A stretch of 64,000 nucleotides of DNA from Pectinophora gossypiella (taxonomy: Eukaryota; Arthropoda; Insecta; Lepidoptera; Gelechiidae): positions 6,798,604 through 6,862,603 of the forward strand of contig NC_065404.1 of the NCBI RefSeq assembly GCF_024362695.1. The letters are read 5' to 3'. The stretch's first letter is position 1, and every line of letters starts with the position of its first letter. The notes under the pieces were generated by a model. It saw only the letters and a list, made by a program, of their open reading frames with translations. It was not told the origin of the DNA and searched no databases. Made by a program: the position numbers and the translations under genes. Of this stretch, positions 49,692 to 60,212 are shown in pieces.

Positions 49692-51239
49692 GTGAGTTTT
49701 TTGTTTCGTAAAGGTTTCTTACAAGGCCAAAACCGTTTTTAGATTGAATTCACCATTTGTATGAGTTTCAAACACCTTTGTTATATTATGTTTTCAATTA
49801 CTCTGTTTTCTTAATGGTAACTTGCTAACATGCTAAGTAATCACTTCACACTATTATACGTTCGATTACAAACCTCGAGTGTTCAAGCGCAATTTAAATC
49901 AATTTTATCGCTTTAATTATTAAAATTTTATTAGGCATATTCAATAACTTTGCTTTAATAGTCGAAGGCTGTTCATATAAAGTAGCCACAGTGTCATTGG
50001 AAGGGTACGTGGCATTACTTGAGGCAACCACGTGGTTCTTGCAGCGTTAAAGCGGTCAAAAATCGGCGGTGCGCGGCGCTCGAGGCGAATTTGATAAATT
50101 GGCAGGTTATTAGCAACAGTTGAAAGGCATTAGGGCGGCCGCCCTGCAATTTGCGGTGCGAGCGGCTCCGACATGAATAAAAGATTAAAAACGCGCCTCC
50201 TCGCCTGATTGCGACCGATACGTGGCTCAATGCTGATCGCAACGCCGATTTAGGGATGCCCGCTGTTGTTATCCGCCCTATCTGCTTAATCGACCCGCAA
50301 AAAATGAGATTATAGGTGTAAAATATTCAAGCCCGCAAGATATAAATTGATTTACTAAACTGTTCGATCCCGGACGACCTGCAGACTTAACGATTTTTGG
50401 AGGTTTATGTTTTTTTTCTCGATACTCTATCAATGCTTAAAAAAAATTGATAAGTCTTTACATCGAAGTTAAAGGTTATAGCATTTTATGACGTTAAATA
50501 TTATAACATTCTAAGATATCGTCTATATTGTAATGATGCTGTTAATTGCTAATTGAATGTAAATAATAATCAATTGCAACAGTCTTCGTTTAAATTTAAC
50601 GACTCTAAGTAATATACTCAAGATCCTCTACATTATCTATATAAACAACTTATAAATTGATATTTCTTAGTCTCTGGGCGAGGCGTTATAACTAATATTA
50701 TAGGGAATGTTAGTATATACTTATACCTAATCACTTACCATTTAAGATTACTTGATTGCTATGCATGGGAAGTAAAACAATATAGTAAATGCGTTTACTA
50801 ACATGACGTGAATATGAATTTATACTTGTTTATAATGTTCAGTTCCAATAAAAAAAATATGTTAAGGAACACGACGAACAAAGTTCTTAAAACTCAACCA
50901 TCCGTTCACTACGATTTTGTACTTCATAAACTAACGTGTGTGGAGAGCATGAACCGCTAAATTACGATAGCGTTCATGTCCAATATCCCGCTACACGACG
51001 AGTAGCTGTTCCACACCAGCCGTGTTACAATAACGCAGTCGAACGTGATATTCGTGGGAACACACTGTCTATTGTTGGCAAACTCAAGTGCAAAACGAAA
51101 CCTTAGCCTACGGTATGGTAATTCCAAGAAAGCTAAATCTGAACCGACACATACACCATTCATTTCACCAGTCAGTCAACTTACAAGTATTTTAAATTGA
51201 TCTTTCGCAAAATTCCGTTTTCCACTCATTAAGTCGAAG

Positions 51240-51530
51240 GTGTTCGAAAGATTGAAGTGTGCGAGGCGAGAATTTGCCGGCAGGCAGGCTGAACGGGCGC
51301 GGGCGTTCCCATGAGCGCCGCTACTCTCGGCTCTCGATAGCTGCGAGGTTCATCTGTGGGGTTTGCGCGAGGAGGGAACGCGTGAGGTGGCGTGTGTAGT
51401 ACGTCGAGTCGGCACGTTCGAGGACGCGTGGTTGGGGGCGCGGCGGCGTGTGGAAACAGCTCACGTCAACAGCGCCGGAGCCGGCGGCGGCGGCGAGCCG
51501 CGTAATCACAGGGCTCGCTCCTCATTATGC
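51240..51530. other. CpG-rich patch in the last intron
   Basis: The GC- and CpG-rich stretch includes gaacgggcgcgggcgttccc and gccggcggcggcgagccgcg. An open frame on + (51363-51713) runs through it without recognisable domains. It could be an internal promoter or enhancer. Confidence 0.4.
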
Positions 51531-52289
51531 CCTAAACGACAAATTAAAGCGCATTTCTATTATCTGCCCATCGGTGTGATGCACATTCGGCCGGACCGGT
51601 TCCCCGGAGGCGAGATGTGGACCGCCGTTTTCTCGCTCAGGTGTTTATCCATGTTTTACCTTTTGAAGCAACCTGTCGAAGAATTATGCAAAAAACAGTC
51701 ATTCATGTTTTAAAATTTGTTGAGAGCCGTGTAGCTAATAATGCAACCGATGGTTTTGTAAAAAAGAAAAATTAATGTTTTCATCGAGTTGAATACTCTA
51801 GAATACTAAGTTTGATTAGTTTGAGTAGTAGTTTTAACTAATTTTATCTTCCCCCTGCTTTCTTGATAGGTACTTCCTTGTAATATCGCAATGGCATAAA
51901 TTTGCAGAATCATGATGGCTGTTAATAATATAATCTGTGCCGTCGTAAGTGCGCGGCTTCCGATTTGGTCTAACACTAATTGACGGAGCAGAGCGTGATG
52001 ATAGCCTGCGAGATTGACGGCTAATACGAGATGTTATCGACGCAATTACTTGGCTTCCAGCATCCGTGAGACAAGGCTTTGTAGCTTTAGGTACCTAATG
52101 AGAGCTTTATGGAGATTTGATAAACTACTTTTGAGGAAGTAATTACATAGGTGCATAAACGGATGCCCAATGTGGACAAAGCAGACAACTGTTAACGACG
52201 CACCAACATTCTTATATGAGTTGTACTTAGTATGTTTTTAGTTTTACTTTTTAGATTTTTTGTACAATCTCCTTAAATTATAAGAATTC

Positions 52290-52330
52290 ATACAATACAA
52301 TACAATACAAAAACTCTTTATTGCACTTGA
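52290..52330 (-). mobile_element. Retroelement 3' tail (TATTG repeats)
   Basis: On the - strand the sequence is caagtgcaataaagagtttt then tgtattgtattgtattgtat. It shares the GTGCAATAAAG core and a pentanucleotide tail with 5160-5205 and 21690-21825. Confidence 0.6.
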
Positions 52331-52792
52331 ATCACATTATAATTCATTTGTTTTATTCTTCGGTACGTCTGTCATGATAGTCATTTGTCATTTTTTCTTG
52401 TCCAATTTTTACCGAAAATCGAACGTGGTTTTGTATTTCTTAATTATTATTTTCGATATAACTTCTATTTTTCTTAATAAATTTCTAGGTAGGTATAGTA
52501 AGTGTTGCGCATAACTATGCGCAACTATGAATTAACTAATTCATTATCTCTATTCCTTCGACCAGTTAAGTAGGTAAGTACAACAACTTTCACGTATGAT
52601 ACAAATTCCTAAGATGAACAATGATAAACCGAAGCAACTATCGAGGAACTTCAAATTGGTGTAGGTAAGAATTGTGGGCTCTATTTGTCTTGTTGACATT
52701 GAAAAAGTACTACTTTCAAGTAGCAATCTGACTTCTTACATTTTATTTGGTATTATATGATACCTACGTAATGTTTGTGAATACTGACTCTA

Positions 52793-52826
52793 TATCGATC
52801 GCCATCGACTCGCAAAGAAGAAGACT
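52793..52826. repeat. Short shared repeat, second copy
   Basis: Same 31 bp block as at 35390-35427 (tatcgatcgccatcgactcg, then caaagaagaag). The two copies lie in different introns of the T-box gene. Confidence 0.6.
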
Positions 52827-53837
52827 GACTCTAAAGTTTACAAATTTATAATCTGTAGAAAGTTGTAGACACATTTTTTATACCGACTTGATATTGTTTT
52901 ACTTTAGTGACTGCGCTACTACATAACAGTAAAAAAACTGTTAATCCACCAATTTCAGCTTCAATTTCACAAGTCCCAAGGTAGTTATTATAACATCTGC
53001 GGCTCCTTTTTGCCGTTTTCATCTTGTCACGATCTCGGCTCTCACACGTAATGGAATGAAAGGCCGAATAATTAGAGGCTTGGTATCTCGCGTCAGTTTG
53101 ATCGCTGTCAGTCAGCTCACAGCTACTGTACGTTCAATTCGATCAACCATTTCACTGCGCATACGCACCCGATAATATCAGGACGCGAGTCGCCGCTCCG
53201 CCGTCTGTCACTCGGACTAAAAGCCCACTCGAGTACTTCCGCGGCCGGCCATTGTTTGCCGTAACTTATCAGCCCAACTTTCTATCGCGATTGCCGAATT
53301 CACACCGTCATAAATATAAACGTTTCAAACGAGTGCCTAACGGCGTTCAGCCTTAATGACTTCCTTCGCTGACGTCCGAAATCGTCAGACAATAAGTGTG
53401 ATGAATTGCCATTGTGTGAGACTCGGGTGTTATTTGGCCGAGCCGGGTTTTCATCCATTAATTAATAAGATACGCCCCTCGCTCAATCAGGGCCGATATT
53501 TAGCCGGCGAGTTATATTTATGCTCGGACGCACCTCTTGGTTAATTGTATGCGATTCACTTACAGACTAGAAACATCTTAACGACAAGTGCGTGCTGCCC
53601 GCAGGCGGCAATGCGTGCTCTATAGTTATCACTTTGATTTCAGTTTTACATTGGTAGGTATTTAATTGTTCTATAGAACCTACCTACCTACTAGTAAGAA
53701 GAAATAAAACTTTTCATGAGAATAAATTTTGCGGCTCCTAAAGTTATTTTGGTTGCTTGGAAGAATTTACAAGATTGAACGATTTATTGGATTGATAGTG
53801 TTGTAAGTTAAAGCAGTCTCGATAGAGAAAGCAAGTA

Positions 53838-54814
53838 GGGGAGAGCGGGGCTGAAAGTGCCGATTTTGACAAATCCTTTTAAGATTCGGATAAAACAAGT
53901 ACTATGTCTGAAAGTAGTGGTTCATCCTAAGCCAAATTTAATCTATTTTACGAATTTAACTTCAGATTTCGCACATTTTTAATAGTTTTTATGAAAATGC
54001 GATTTTTTTATACAGAGGCGGCAAGGCACTACCAACCCCAATCTGGGGCAAGTTGTGCCGTAGCTGAGGTCGGTTGTGCCGTTGATAATTCTGGGAGTTT
54101 GAAAATTAATTAGGAAATTAAAACACATCAGTTTTATAATAATATATTTATTCGTTATATTTTTTAATATAAATCAACAGTTTTTAAAGTTTAATTGTAT
54201 ATACTAAGTATTATAATAAAAAAAGCACAAGGAACCTTCTTATGTAATTATTCAAACATAAAAACGTATTTTTAATCAATAGTTTGTACTTATTTTTATG
54301 CAAATGAGATCAATTATTAAAAATATCAGTCTATCAGGACTAGTAAACTACCTGCTATAAACAGTAAAGATTTCTCTTTTATTACTTGGTTAGGGGTTGG
54401 TTGTGCCGCGGCACAAGCAGCCCCACATGAACGGCACATTTTACCCCGTTTATGATAGTGTGATATTTTGTCTCACATATAAAAATCACTGTACACAAAG
54501 CATTAAAATTACACTGCATTACAAACTAGGATAAATAACAAACATTTTACAAAAACTCACATATTAAAAGCACGAAAAATGCTAGCTTGAGACCAAAAAG
54601 TATTGAAACGAAAATATTTACTTACGTGGCGCTGGAGGACCCTCACATGCAGTTCGACTTGGTCCGCGACGCTGACGCAACTAAAATGGCAGCCGCGTGT
54701 GCGCGACTGTTAGGCCTTACGCGACACAATACGATCGTATATCTATCTCTTTCTGTTTTTGAGATATTCGCGTCGGCACAATTTACCCCCGGCACTTTCA
54801 GCCCCGCTCTCCCC
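53838..54814 (-). mobile_element. 977 bp non-autonomous DNA transposon with perfect 25 bp terminal inverted repeats and TA flanks
   Basis: The left end (53838-53862) is ggggagagcggggctgaaag plus tgccg. The right end (54790-54814) is its exact reverse complement, 25 of 25. TA dinucleotides at 53836-53837 and 54815-54816 are the apparent target duplication. Subterminal motifs ttgtgccg (54053, 54074, 54401) and cggcacaa (54774) recur, including a 16 bp palindrome ttgtgccgcggcacaa at 54401-54416. No transposase is encoded. On the - strand, 54720-54620 looks like a GC-richer 5' exon ending cagcgccac|gtaagt, and an AATAAA-like AT-rich end lies near 54145, so the element may be an internally deleted form of a larger element. 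The strand is inferred from this. Confidence 0.9.
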
Positions 54815-54816
54815 TA

Positions 54817-56821
54817 AGCGTTATGACTAATTCAAATATACCACTAATAGAAACCAACCACCAGAAATTGCATGTAACAATGTAATGTAAAAGAAAGTAA
54901 ATGCAATTAAAAAAGCTTTTAATTACGCTTTATGGTAGTAGAGCGGGTATTAATGTGGTGCTTAAATTATTGTTATCATATTTTTACGATTACGTGCACT
55001 AAAGCGAATTATCATGACAAAAGGAAATTATATTTCACTTTTTATCTGATAGATGCATTATGCATTCGCGCACGTATCGATAAGCGTTCTGCAGTGAGAT
55101 ATCGATAAGTGATGTGGCGGCCCTAGCGGCGCGCTCTGAGAACCGAGCCGCCCTGTAATTTGCCGGCGGACTGTTGGCTATTACAGCTGATACCGAGATC
55201 ATAATAAATACGCCATTAACGCCCCTACAGCACCCGAAACGACATAACCACCAAACACAACAGCCTCCGCTCCACGTACGAATACCTCCGCCACTTACGA
55301 CCTTTCGCGTCCCTACAACAGACGTGTAAATTTAAAAACATTACTGTCGTGGAATGTGTTAGTTAAAAATTTACTACTTGATTTGATTAGTTGTTGCCAT
55401 GCAATGTATTCCCAACCAATTCGACGGCGGCGTGTTGTGAGAAGATAAATAATGATAGCCCACAATCTAACACCTCTCCGTGGGTACGGGTGGCCCCGAA
55501 AGCGGCAAGTCGAGTAGAAACGTATAATCTAGGCGTAATTGTCGCATTGCAAAAGTTGTAATTTTGTAATCGCCTAAAGAAATGTCGCATGTCGAAAGTA
55601 TAAAATTACTGGACTCAATTCTGGGGCACGTGAGATAATGACATGGTTAAAATAGTAATAGCGAGGTCCACTGTTATTAGTTTTTATACAGATTAGGGTG
55701 CCAAGTAAAAAGTGTATATTGCGTGTATAGCGTGTGTGGGCACTACCTGTTTTAATTCCCGGGACCGCTGATCGCGCCGGCGCCCGCGGCCGCCTCGCCG
55801 GTGATAGATTAAATTCGACACGGGTTCTCGTGATGTCATGCCAATTTTGAGTTTCACCTCGAGCTCGCCGTGTCGTCACGCTCATTTACCGCTCTCAGGC
55901 TATCGCTCGTACCTTAGGACGCATCGCCATTATTAATAACACCTCGCCAGATCTCCCTCTCTCGTGGCACGATAAAGTTTGATTCGCTCGTCAGAATCGG
56001 GAAGAAATTACGGACTCGTTCGATTTCTATTGAGCAGGCGTGAATGATGCATTATTGCACGCTTGTAGTGCGTCGATAGTTTCGAAGAGAGGCGAAAATA
56101 GCAAGTTAGCGGGAAGCATGCTCGGTGGCGGTCGCGACAACCTCCGGGAACCGATAAAGGGCATCGCGTACCGCGGCAATAAAGGGCGAGACGGCCTGCG
56201 CGCCTCGTTAACTGCCGGCGCGAGCGCAGCGCGCAGCTTCGACGAAACAATTATCGACATTACACTGAGATTCCGTCACCACATGATATCACACCATAAT
56301 TTAGAATATTACGATCTTGTTAGATTGCCTCGAAACAATGTTGCGTCCATATGAAAAGTGGCCGGTTGACGGGCATACATAAAACGAGATGATATCACGT
56401 TCTCAGTGTTTGTGAATTTTACGAGATAGCGTCTAGCGCGATGAATATTAAATATTTTATGAGATTCGCCAACAGCACGTGGCCCGCCAGTGGCTGGCGT
56501 TCCGCGAACAACTTTATAGACTATGGACCGCTGAAAACCAACGAACAGGCGAGCTCGACAAATGCCCACGTTCGCGGAATCTGACGCCCGCAGACTGCAC
56601 TAGTTTACCAAAATAGGACTTATCGCTATCTTGAAAAGTTGTTACTGTTCTTTAGAACGGACTGTTTTCCTAGAAATGTATTTTCTCACCAAGGAAGTAT
56701 GTCGGTCGCTCTAAGTAAACATTGCCGTCTTTGTGCTGATCTGTCATAAGATGTGTTCCTTAAAACTTTGAACATACGTTTTGAAGCTTGGACTCATGAA
56801 AGTTGTTTGCGTGTTCCACAG
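54817..56821. other. Repeat-free intron segment before the terminal exon
   Basis: No repeats are recognised. CpG-richer sequence lies at 55100-55160, 55760-55800 and 56110-56240. The open frames on both strands at 56008-56354 reflect composition. Confidence 0.45.
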
Positions 56822-57143
56822 AGATCCGATGGAGCTGATGTTGATGGAGCAGCAGCTGCTGCGGTCTCCGCTGCGGCTGTACGCGGGCGGCGCGGGGGGC
56901 GCGGCGGAGGAGGAGGCGGAAAAGCGCGCGGCGTGGGCGCGCACCCCGCCGGCGCTGCAGCTGTTGGCGCTGGGCGGCCGTGCGTGGCCCGCTGCCTGGC
57001 CGCAGCCGCTGGCGCTGCCGCCGGACCTCTGGCTGCAGAAGCCCCCCGCGCCACTCCGCTACTGCCCATACCCGCCGCCGGCTCACCCCTCCGCCGCCCC
57101 CTCGCGACCAGATCACTCGCCCTCGCCTCGACATCCCCAGTGA
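56822..57143 (+). CDS. mid: T-box transcription factor, Tbx20 class: terminal exon with C-terminal tail and stop
   Basis: The acceptor gtgttccacag precedes 56822. The first base completes AG|A, arginine, exactly matching the phase left by the donor at 49692. The exon adds 106 residues and ends at TGA (57141-57143). Just after the T-box it reads DPMELMLMEQQLLRSPLRLY, which resembles the short post-domain block of Tbx20 proteins (compare RSPIRTY in vertebrates). The rest is low-complexity: Gly/Ala/Glu-rich, then Trp/Leu/Pro-rich (LPPDLWLQKPPAPLRYCPYP), ending in Pro/Ser/His. The GC content is extreme for this locus, which makes long open frames in other frames and on the opposite strand; those are shadows. 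The tail is shorter than I would expect for Drosophila midline or H15, so an alternative terminal exon is possible. Confidence 0.93.
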
Positions 57144-58800
57144 ACGTTCCTCGACGCCTAAATTAAGAAAACAGTGCTGTGAAGACTCAACGATTTCGCC
57201 GACTTCGAGCGCATCACTCAGTGAGGCGTTCGTAAAAATGTGTTCCATGTACCAAACTGTTATTTTGTCAAAGGTGAAATCAAACTTGTGACTGTGACAC
57301 TTAGCCGAAGTGAGTTTTAAAATAGTACCTTTCTAATGTAGTTAATAGCTAAAGAAGTTATCGATAGTGTTACTGCATATAAAGTAAAATATAATTCCAA
57401 GGTTCCTACCCGAAATAATAAGTCGTATTGTAGCTTGAATTTTATTAATATTAACAATAGTTACCTGCACTTTCATTTCATTTTTATACGTACCTATCTA
57501 ACAAATTGCAGGGAAAGGGAAGAGAAACTGTTCGAAAATTTAAAATTTGTTATTAACCAAAGAGTTAAGTATCTATTGTTTAAAATTTTCCTATATAAAA
57601 TCATTTGCTACACAAACGCCACCAATAGTGATGCAAAAGTTTCTTAATTGTTTATACAAAGTGAGAGCTCATTTGTGAATGTTTGTAGAACCAAAGGTTG
57701 AGTGCACTGCAACATTATTATGTTGCATAATATTCGACATGTGTGAAGCGCCCTTTACTTGATAAGTACTTAATACAAGTATTAATGTTGGTACAATCAA
57801 GTAAGGGATGCTTTACACACTATCGGTCGTTAAATATATGTAACCGCATATGATTTGGACTGCCTACATGAACAAGTACGTATTGAGTTAAATACAAAGC
57901 TAGATTGTGATAGTGGTGTATCGAATTTCCTTGGTCAAAGTGTGAAGCATTCTTTAATATTTTCGTAAAGCTATATACTCAAACAGACAAACCGAGGAAT
58001 TGGTTTTGTGGGGCTTTTATTGTATCTACGAATTTTGTTTATGAAAAATAAATATTTACTTACTGCAAACTCGAAGTAACATTCCAGAGCATCCTCTTTA
58101 GTTCACGTTATTAAAATCGTATTCAATAAGAATTGCGGTCTTCATCAATAGGTACCTAATGCATTCCTCATCTCATACTTAAGTTATGTATGGAGTTTGT
58201 AAAAAAAAATATTAATTCCTATAAATTCCAAATAAGTGATAAAATATAACTTACATGTAAGTATGTATTTGTGTGTATAATATTTTAAATTATAAGCCTA
58301 TTTATATTCCGTTAAAATAAGTTGTATTGTAATGAATTGTATGTATTGTATAGTGGTTGATTAAATTATTTTTGTAGGGTAAGCACTGTATATAGAGGGT
58401 CACTTAGATGTCTGTATCTATAAGGGTTTTGAAAAGTATTGTCCTAGTTAAATAACTTATGTCGCGTTGCTGCTCTGGTTCCGAAATAATAAATGCCACG
58501 CGATCTGTTATGGACTTAGTTATATTTAAAGTGAAGGTACATTACTGTTCGAATAATAATTATAACTAATAACGCTTTATTACCGTGTAAAATTACATAG
58601 CCGGTATTATGCTATCTACAAAAATTATTCTTGTGAGACAAAATTTCTCATTCATCTTACAGATGACTAAATTCACTCATCACCTTGCATTGAATTAAAA
58701 TATTATATTATTGATATTTTGAATAAATAACTATTTATTTCTGTACTAGTAATTGTAATAATAAAATAAGTAAAAAATAATATTTTTGAAATAAAAAATA
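57144..58800 (+). other. Probable 3' untranslated region with candidate polyadenylation signals
   Basis: After the stop codon the sequence becomes AT-rich with no recognisable repeat for about 1.65 kb. AATAAA hexamers occur at 58047-58052, 58488-58493, 58722-58727, 58760-58765 and 58790-58795, and again at 59113-59118. The cluster at 58722-58795 is the likeliest end of the transcript, but any of them could be used. The extent of the UTR is inferred, not shown; RNA reads are needed to place the cleavage site. Confidence 0.55.
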
Positions 58801-59180
58801 CATTGATAATACTTTTCGATTTTATTGAACAGTAAACTCAGTTGAAATATTTTTAGTAGATAGCTAAATTAAAATAGAAATTGGTAAACATTGCAATTTT
58901 TTAATTCCCTATGTCTGTAACTAAGAGTATGATTGCTTACCTTTAAAATATATTATATTTTTCACTTAAAATCACTAAAATGATTTTTATTTTAAGGAAT
59001 GCTTTATAATTATGTTTATTAATTCTAAATGTGACTTGTTTTTGTTTAAAAATGAAAACACGTGAGCAGCACGCGCTTGTAGAGACACATATCAGGGCTC
59101 AGCCCTTGTGTTAATAAACTGAAACCAATCCAATTGTTGTTTCATTTCCTTATTTGAAAATAGTTCTGGTTCATAAGTCA

Positions 59181-59245
59181 GAGCAACGTGGTGGAGTATG
59201 TCCCTTACACAATTGATTAAGGGAAGGCCTGCCCTTATTAGTGAA
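59181..59245 (+). mobile_element. SINE family A, degraded tail fragment
   Basis: The sequence gagcaacgtggtggagtatg, then an attgattaagggaaggcctg stretch, matches the 3' third of family A at reduced identity. No head, tail or flanking duplication is visible. Confidence 0.6.
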
Positions 59246-59273
59246 ACATGGTTAGAGAAATATACCGTTTAAT

Positions 59274-59609
59274 GTCATCATCCCCTTAGCAGTATTCCGT
59301 TTTGACAGGGTCCGCTTAACTAACCTGAAGATTTGACAGATTCAGTTTTTTACAGAAGCGCTTGCCTGTCTGACCTTCCAACCCGTGAAGAGAAAACCAG
59401 CTCAATACAGGTTAGGTCACATACCTCCGAAAATGCATTTCTCGGGAATTTGGGTTTCCCCCGATGTTTTCCTTCACCGCTGAGCACGTGATAAACATTT
59501 ATGATCCAAACATGAATTCGAAAATCATTGGTTTTGGCCTGTGCTGGATTCGAACCTGCGACCTCAAAGTGAGAGGCAAGCGTTCTACCAACTGGGCTAC
59601 CCCGGCTTA
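59274..59609 (-). mobile_element. SINE family B, near full-length with tRNA-like head and target-site duplication
   Basis: Read from 59609 on the - strand, the head is gccggggtagcccagttggt (A box), followed by the B box GGTTCGAATCC at 59556-59546, a perfect polymerase III consensus. The body runs leftwards to the agaagcg...ggaccctgtc-like end at 59274. It is flanked by tataccgtttaat (59261-59273) and tataccttttaat (59610-59622), twelve of thirteen identical, a convincing target-site duplication. It is not a tRNA gene because no acceptor-stem 3' half follows. Confidence 0.92.
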
Positions 59610-59897
59610 TATACCTTTTAATTTAATAACATGAAAATAGGTAGCATCAATACAATATTTTGATACCTATCGACAGGACCGCGGATAGAGTAATTCTTAA
59701 ATTGATGTGCCCAATCCGGGTCCATGTGTGTTACTCGCCTTATGTTAGCAACCTACCATGTGGAACGCCATAAATTATATATGAAAAAGATGGAAATGTC
59801 AAAGGAGAAGCCTTTATGTCCAATAGTAAGATCTCTCAGCCTACAAAAGAAGATAATGAATAAAAAAATAAAAGTAGTTCTTTATTAGTCTTCTTCT

Positions 59898-60070
59898 TCT
59901 TATCGTGAGGGTTGTGAGGTGGAATACCAACCTTAGCAACCCTGGTGGCAGGGTTATCACTGAGCCGCCATAGGCCCCTGACATGGCTCATGTAACGACT
60001 ACATACTTACATCAATAAGTATTAGTACCGGGATCAACGGCTTAATGTGCCTTCCGAAGTACGGAACATC
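59898..60070 (-). mobile_element. Composite SINE, family C, second copy
   Basis: Same arrangement as 17590-17760: gagggttgtgaggtggaata, gcagggttatcactgagccg, catggctcatgtaacgacta, then gggatcaacggcttaatgtg. It ends soon after the start of the core module, so it is truncated on its head side. Confidence 0.8.
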
Positions 60071-60146
60071 TTATTTATTTATTAGTAGGCTACATTATAA
60101 ATACTTTATATTCATTTCTTTTATCTGGGCACTCTACAAAACTGGA

Positions 60147-60212
60147 CCCGTCAAATTTTCAGGTTAGATAAGCGCACCCCGTAAGGAACGGGATAACGCG
60201 AGGGAGATGAAT
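60147..60212 (+). mobile_element. SINE family B, tail-side fragment
   Basis: The segment ggacccgtcaaattttcagg, then ttagataagcgcaccccgta and aggaacgggataacgcgagg, matches the last 65 bases of the family B copy at 41983-42165, same orientation. It lies about 500 bp from the full-length copy at 59.3 kb but in the opposite orientation. Confidence 0.8.

Larger units (their letters stand above)
49692..56821 (+). other. Intron between the second T-box exon and the terminal exon (7,130 bp)
   Basis: Donor gtgagt at 49692 and acceptor ttccacag ending at 56821 restore an arginine codon between them (phase 2). The intron holds a CpG-rich patch (51240-51530), a LINE-type tail (52290-52330), a short shared repeat (52793-52826) and the 977 bp terminal-inverted-repeat transposon at 53838-54814. 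The 2 kb before the terminal exon (54817-56821) has no repeat I recognise. Confidence 0.93.

Noticed and set aside
56760..57248. 162-codon open frame on the - strand and several + frames over the terminal exon
   Set aside because: They lie over the GC-rich terminal T-box exon; the + frame fixed by the splice phase is the real one. The others are composition shadows with Arg/Gln/Ala runs.
59546..59607. Possible tRNA gene with perfect A and B boxes on the - strand
   Set aside because: The sequence runs on into a SINE body shared with other copies and has a target-site duplication, so it is a SINE head.
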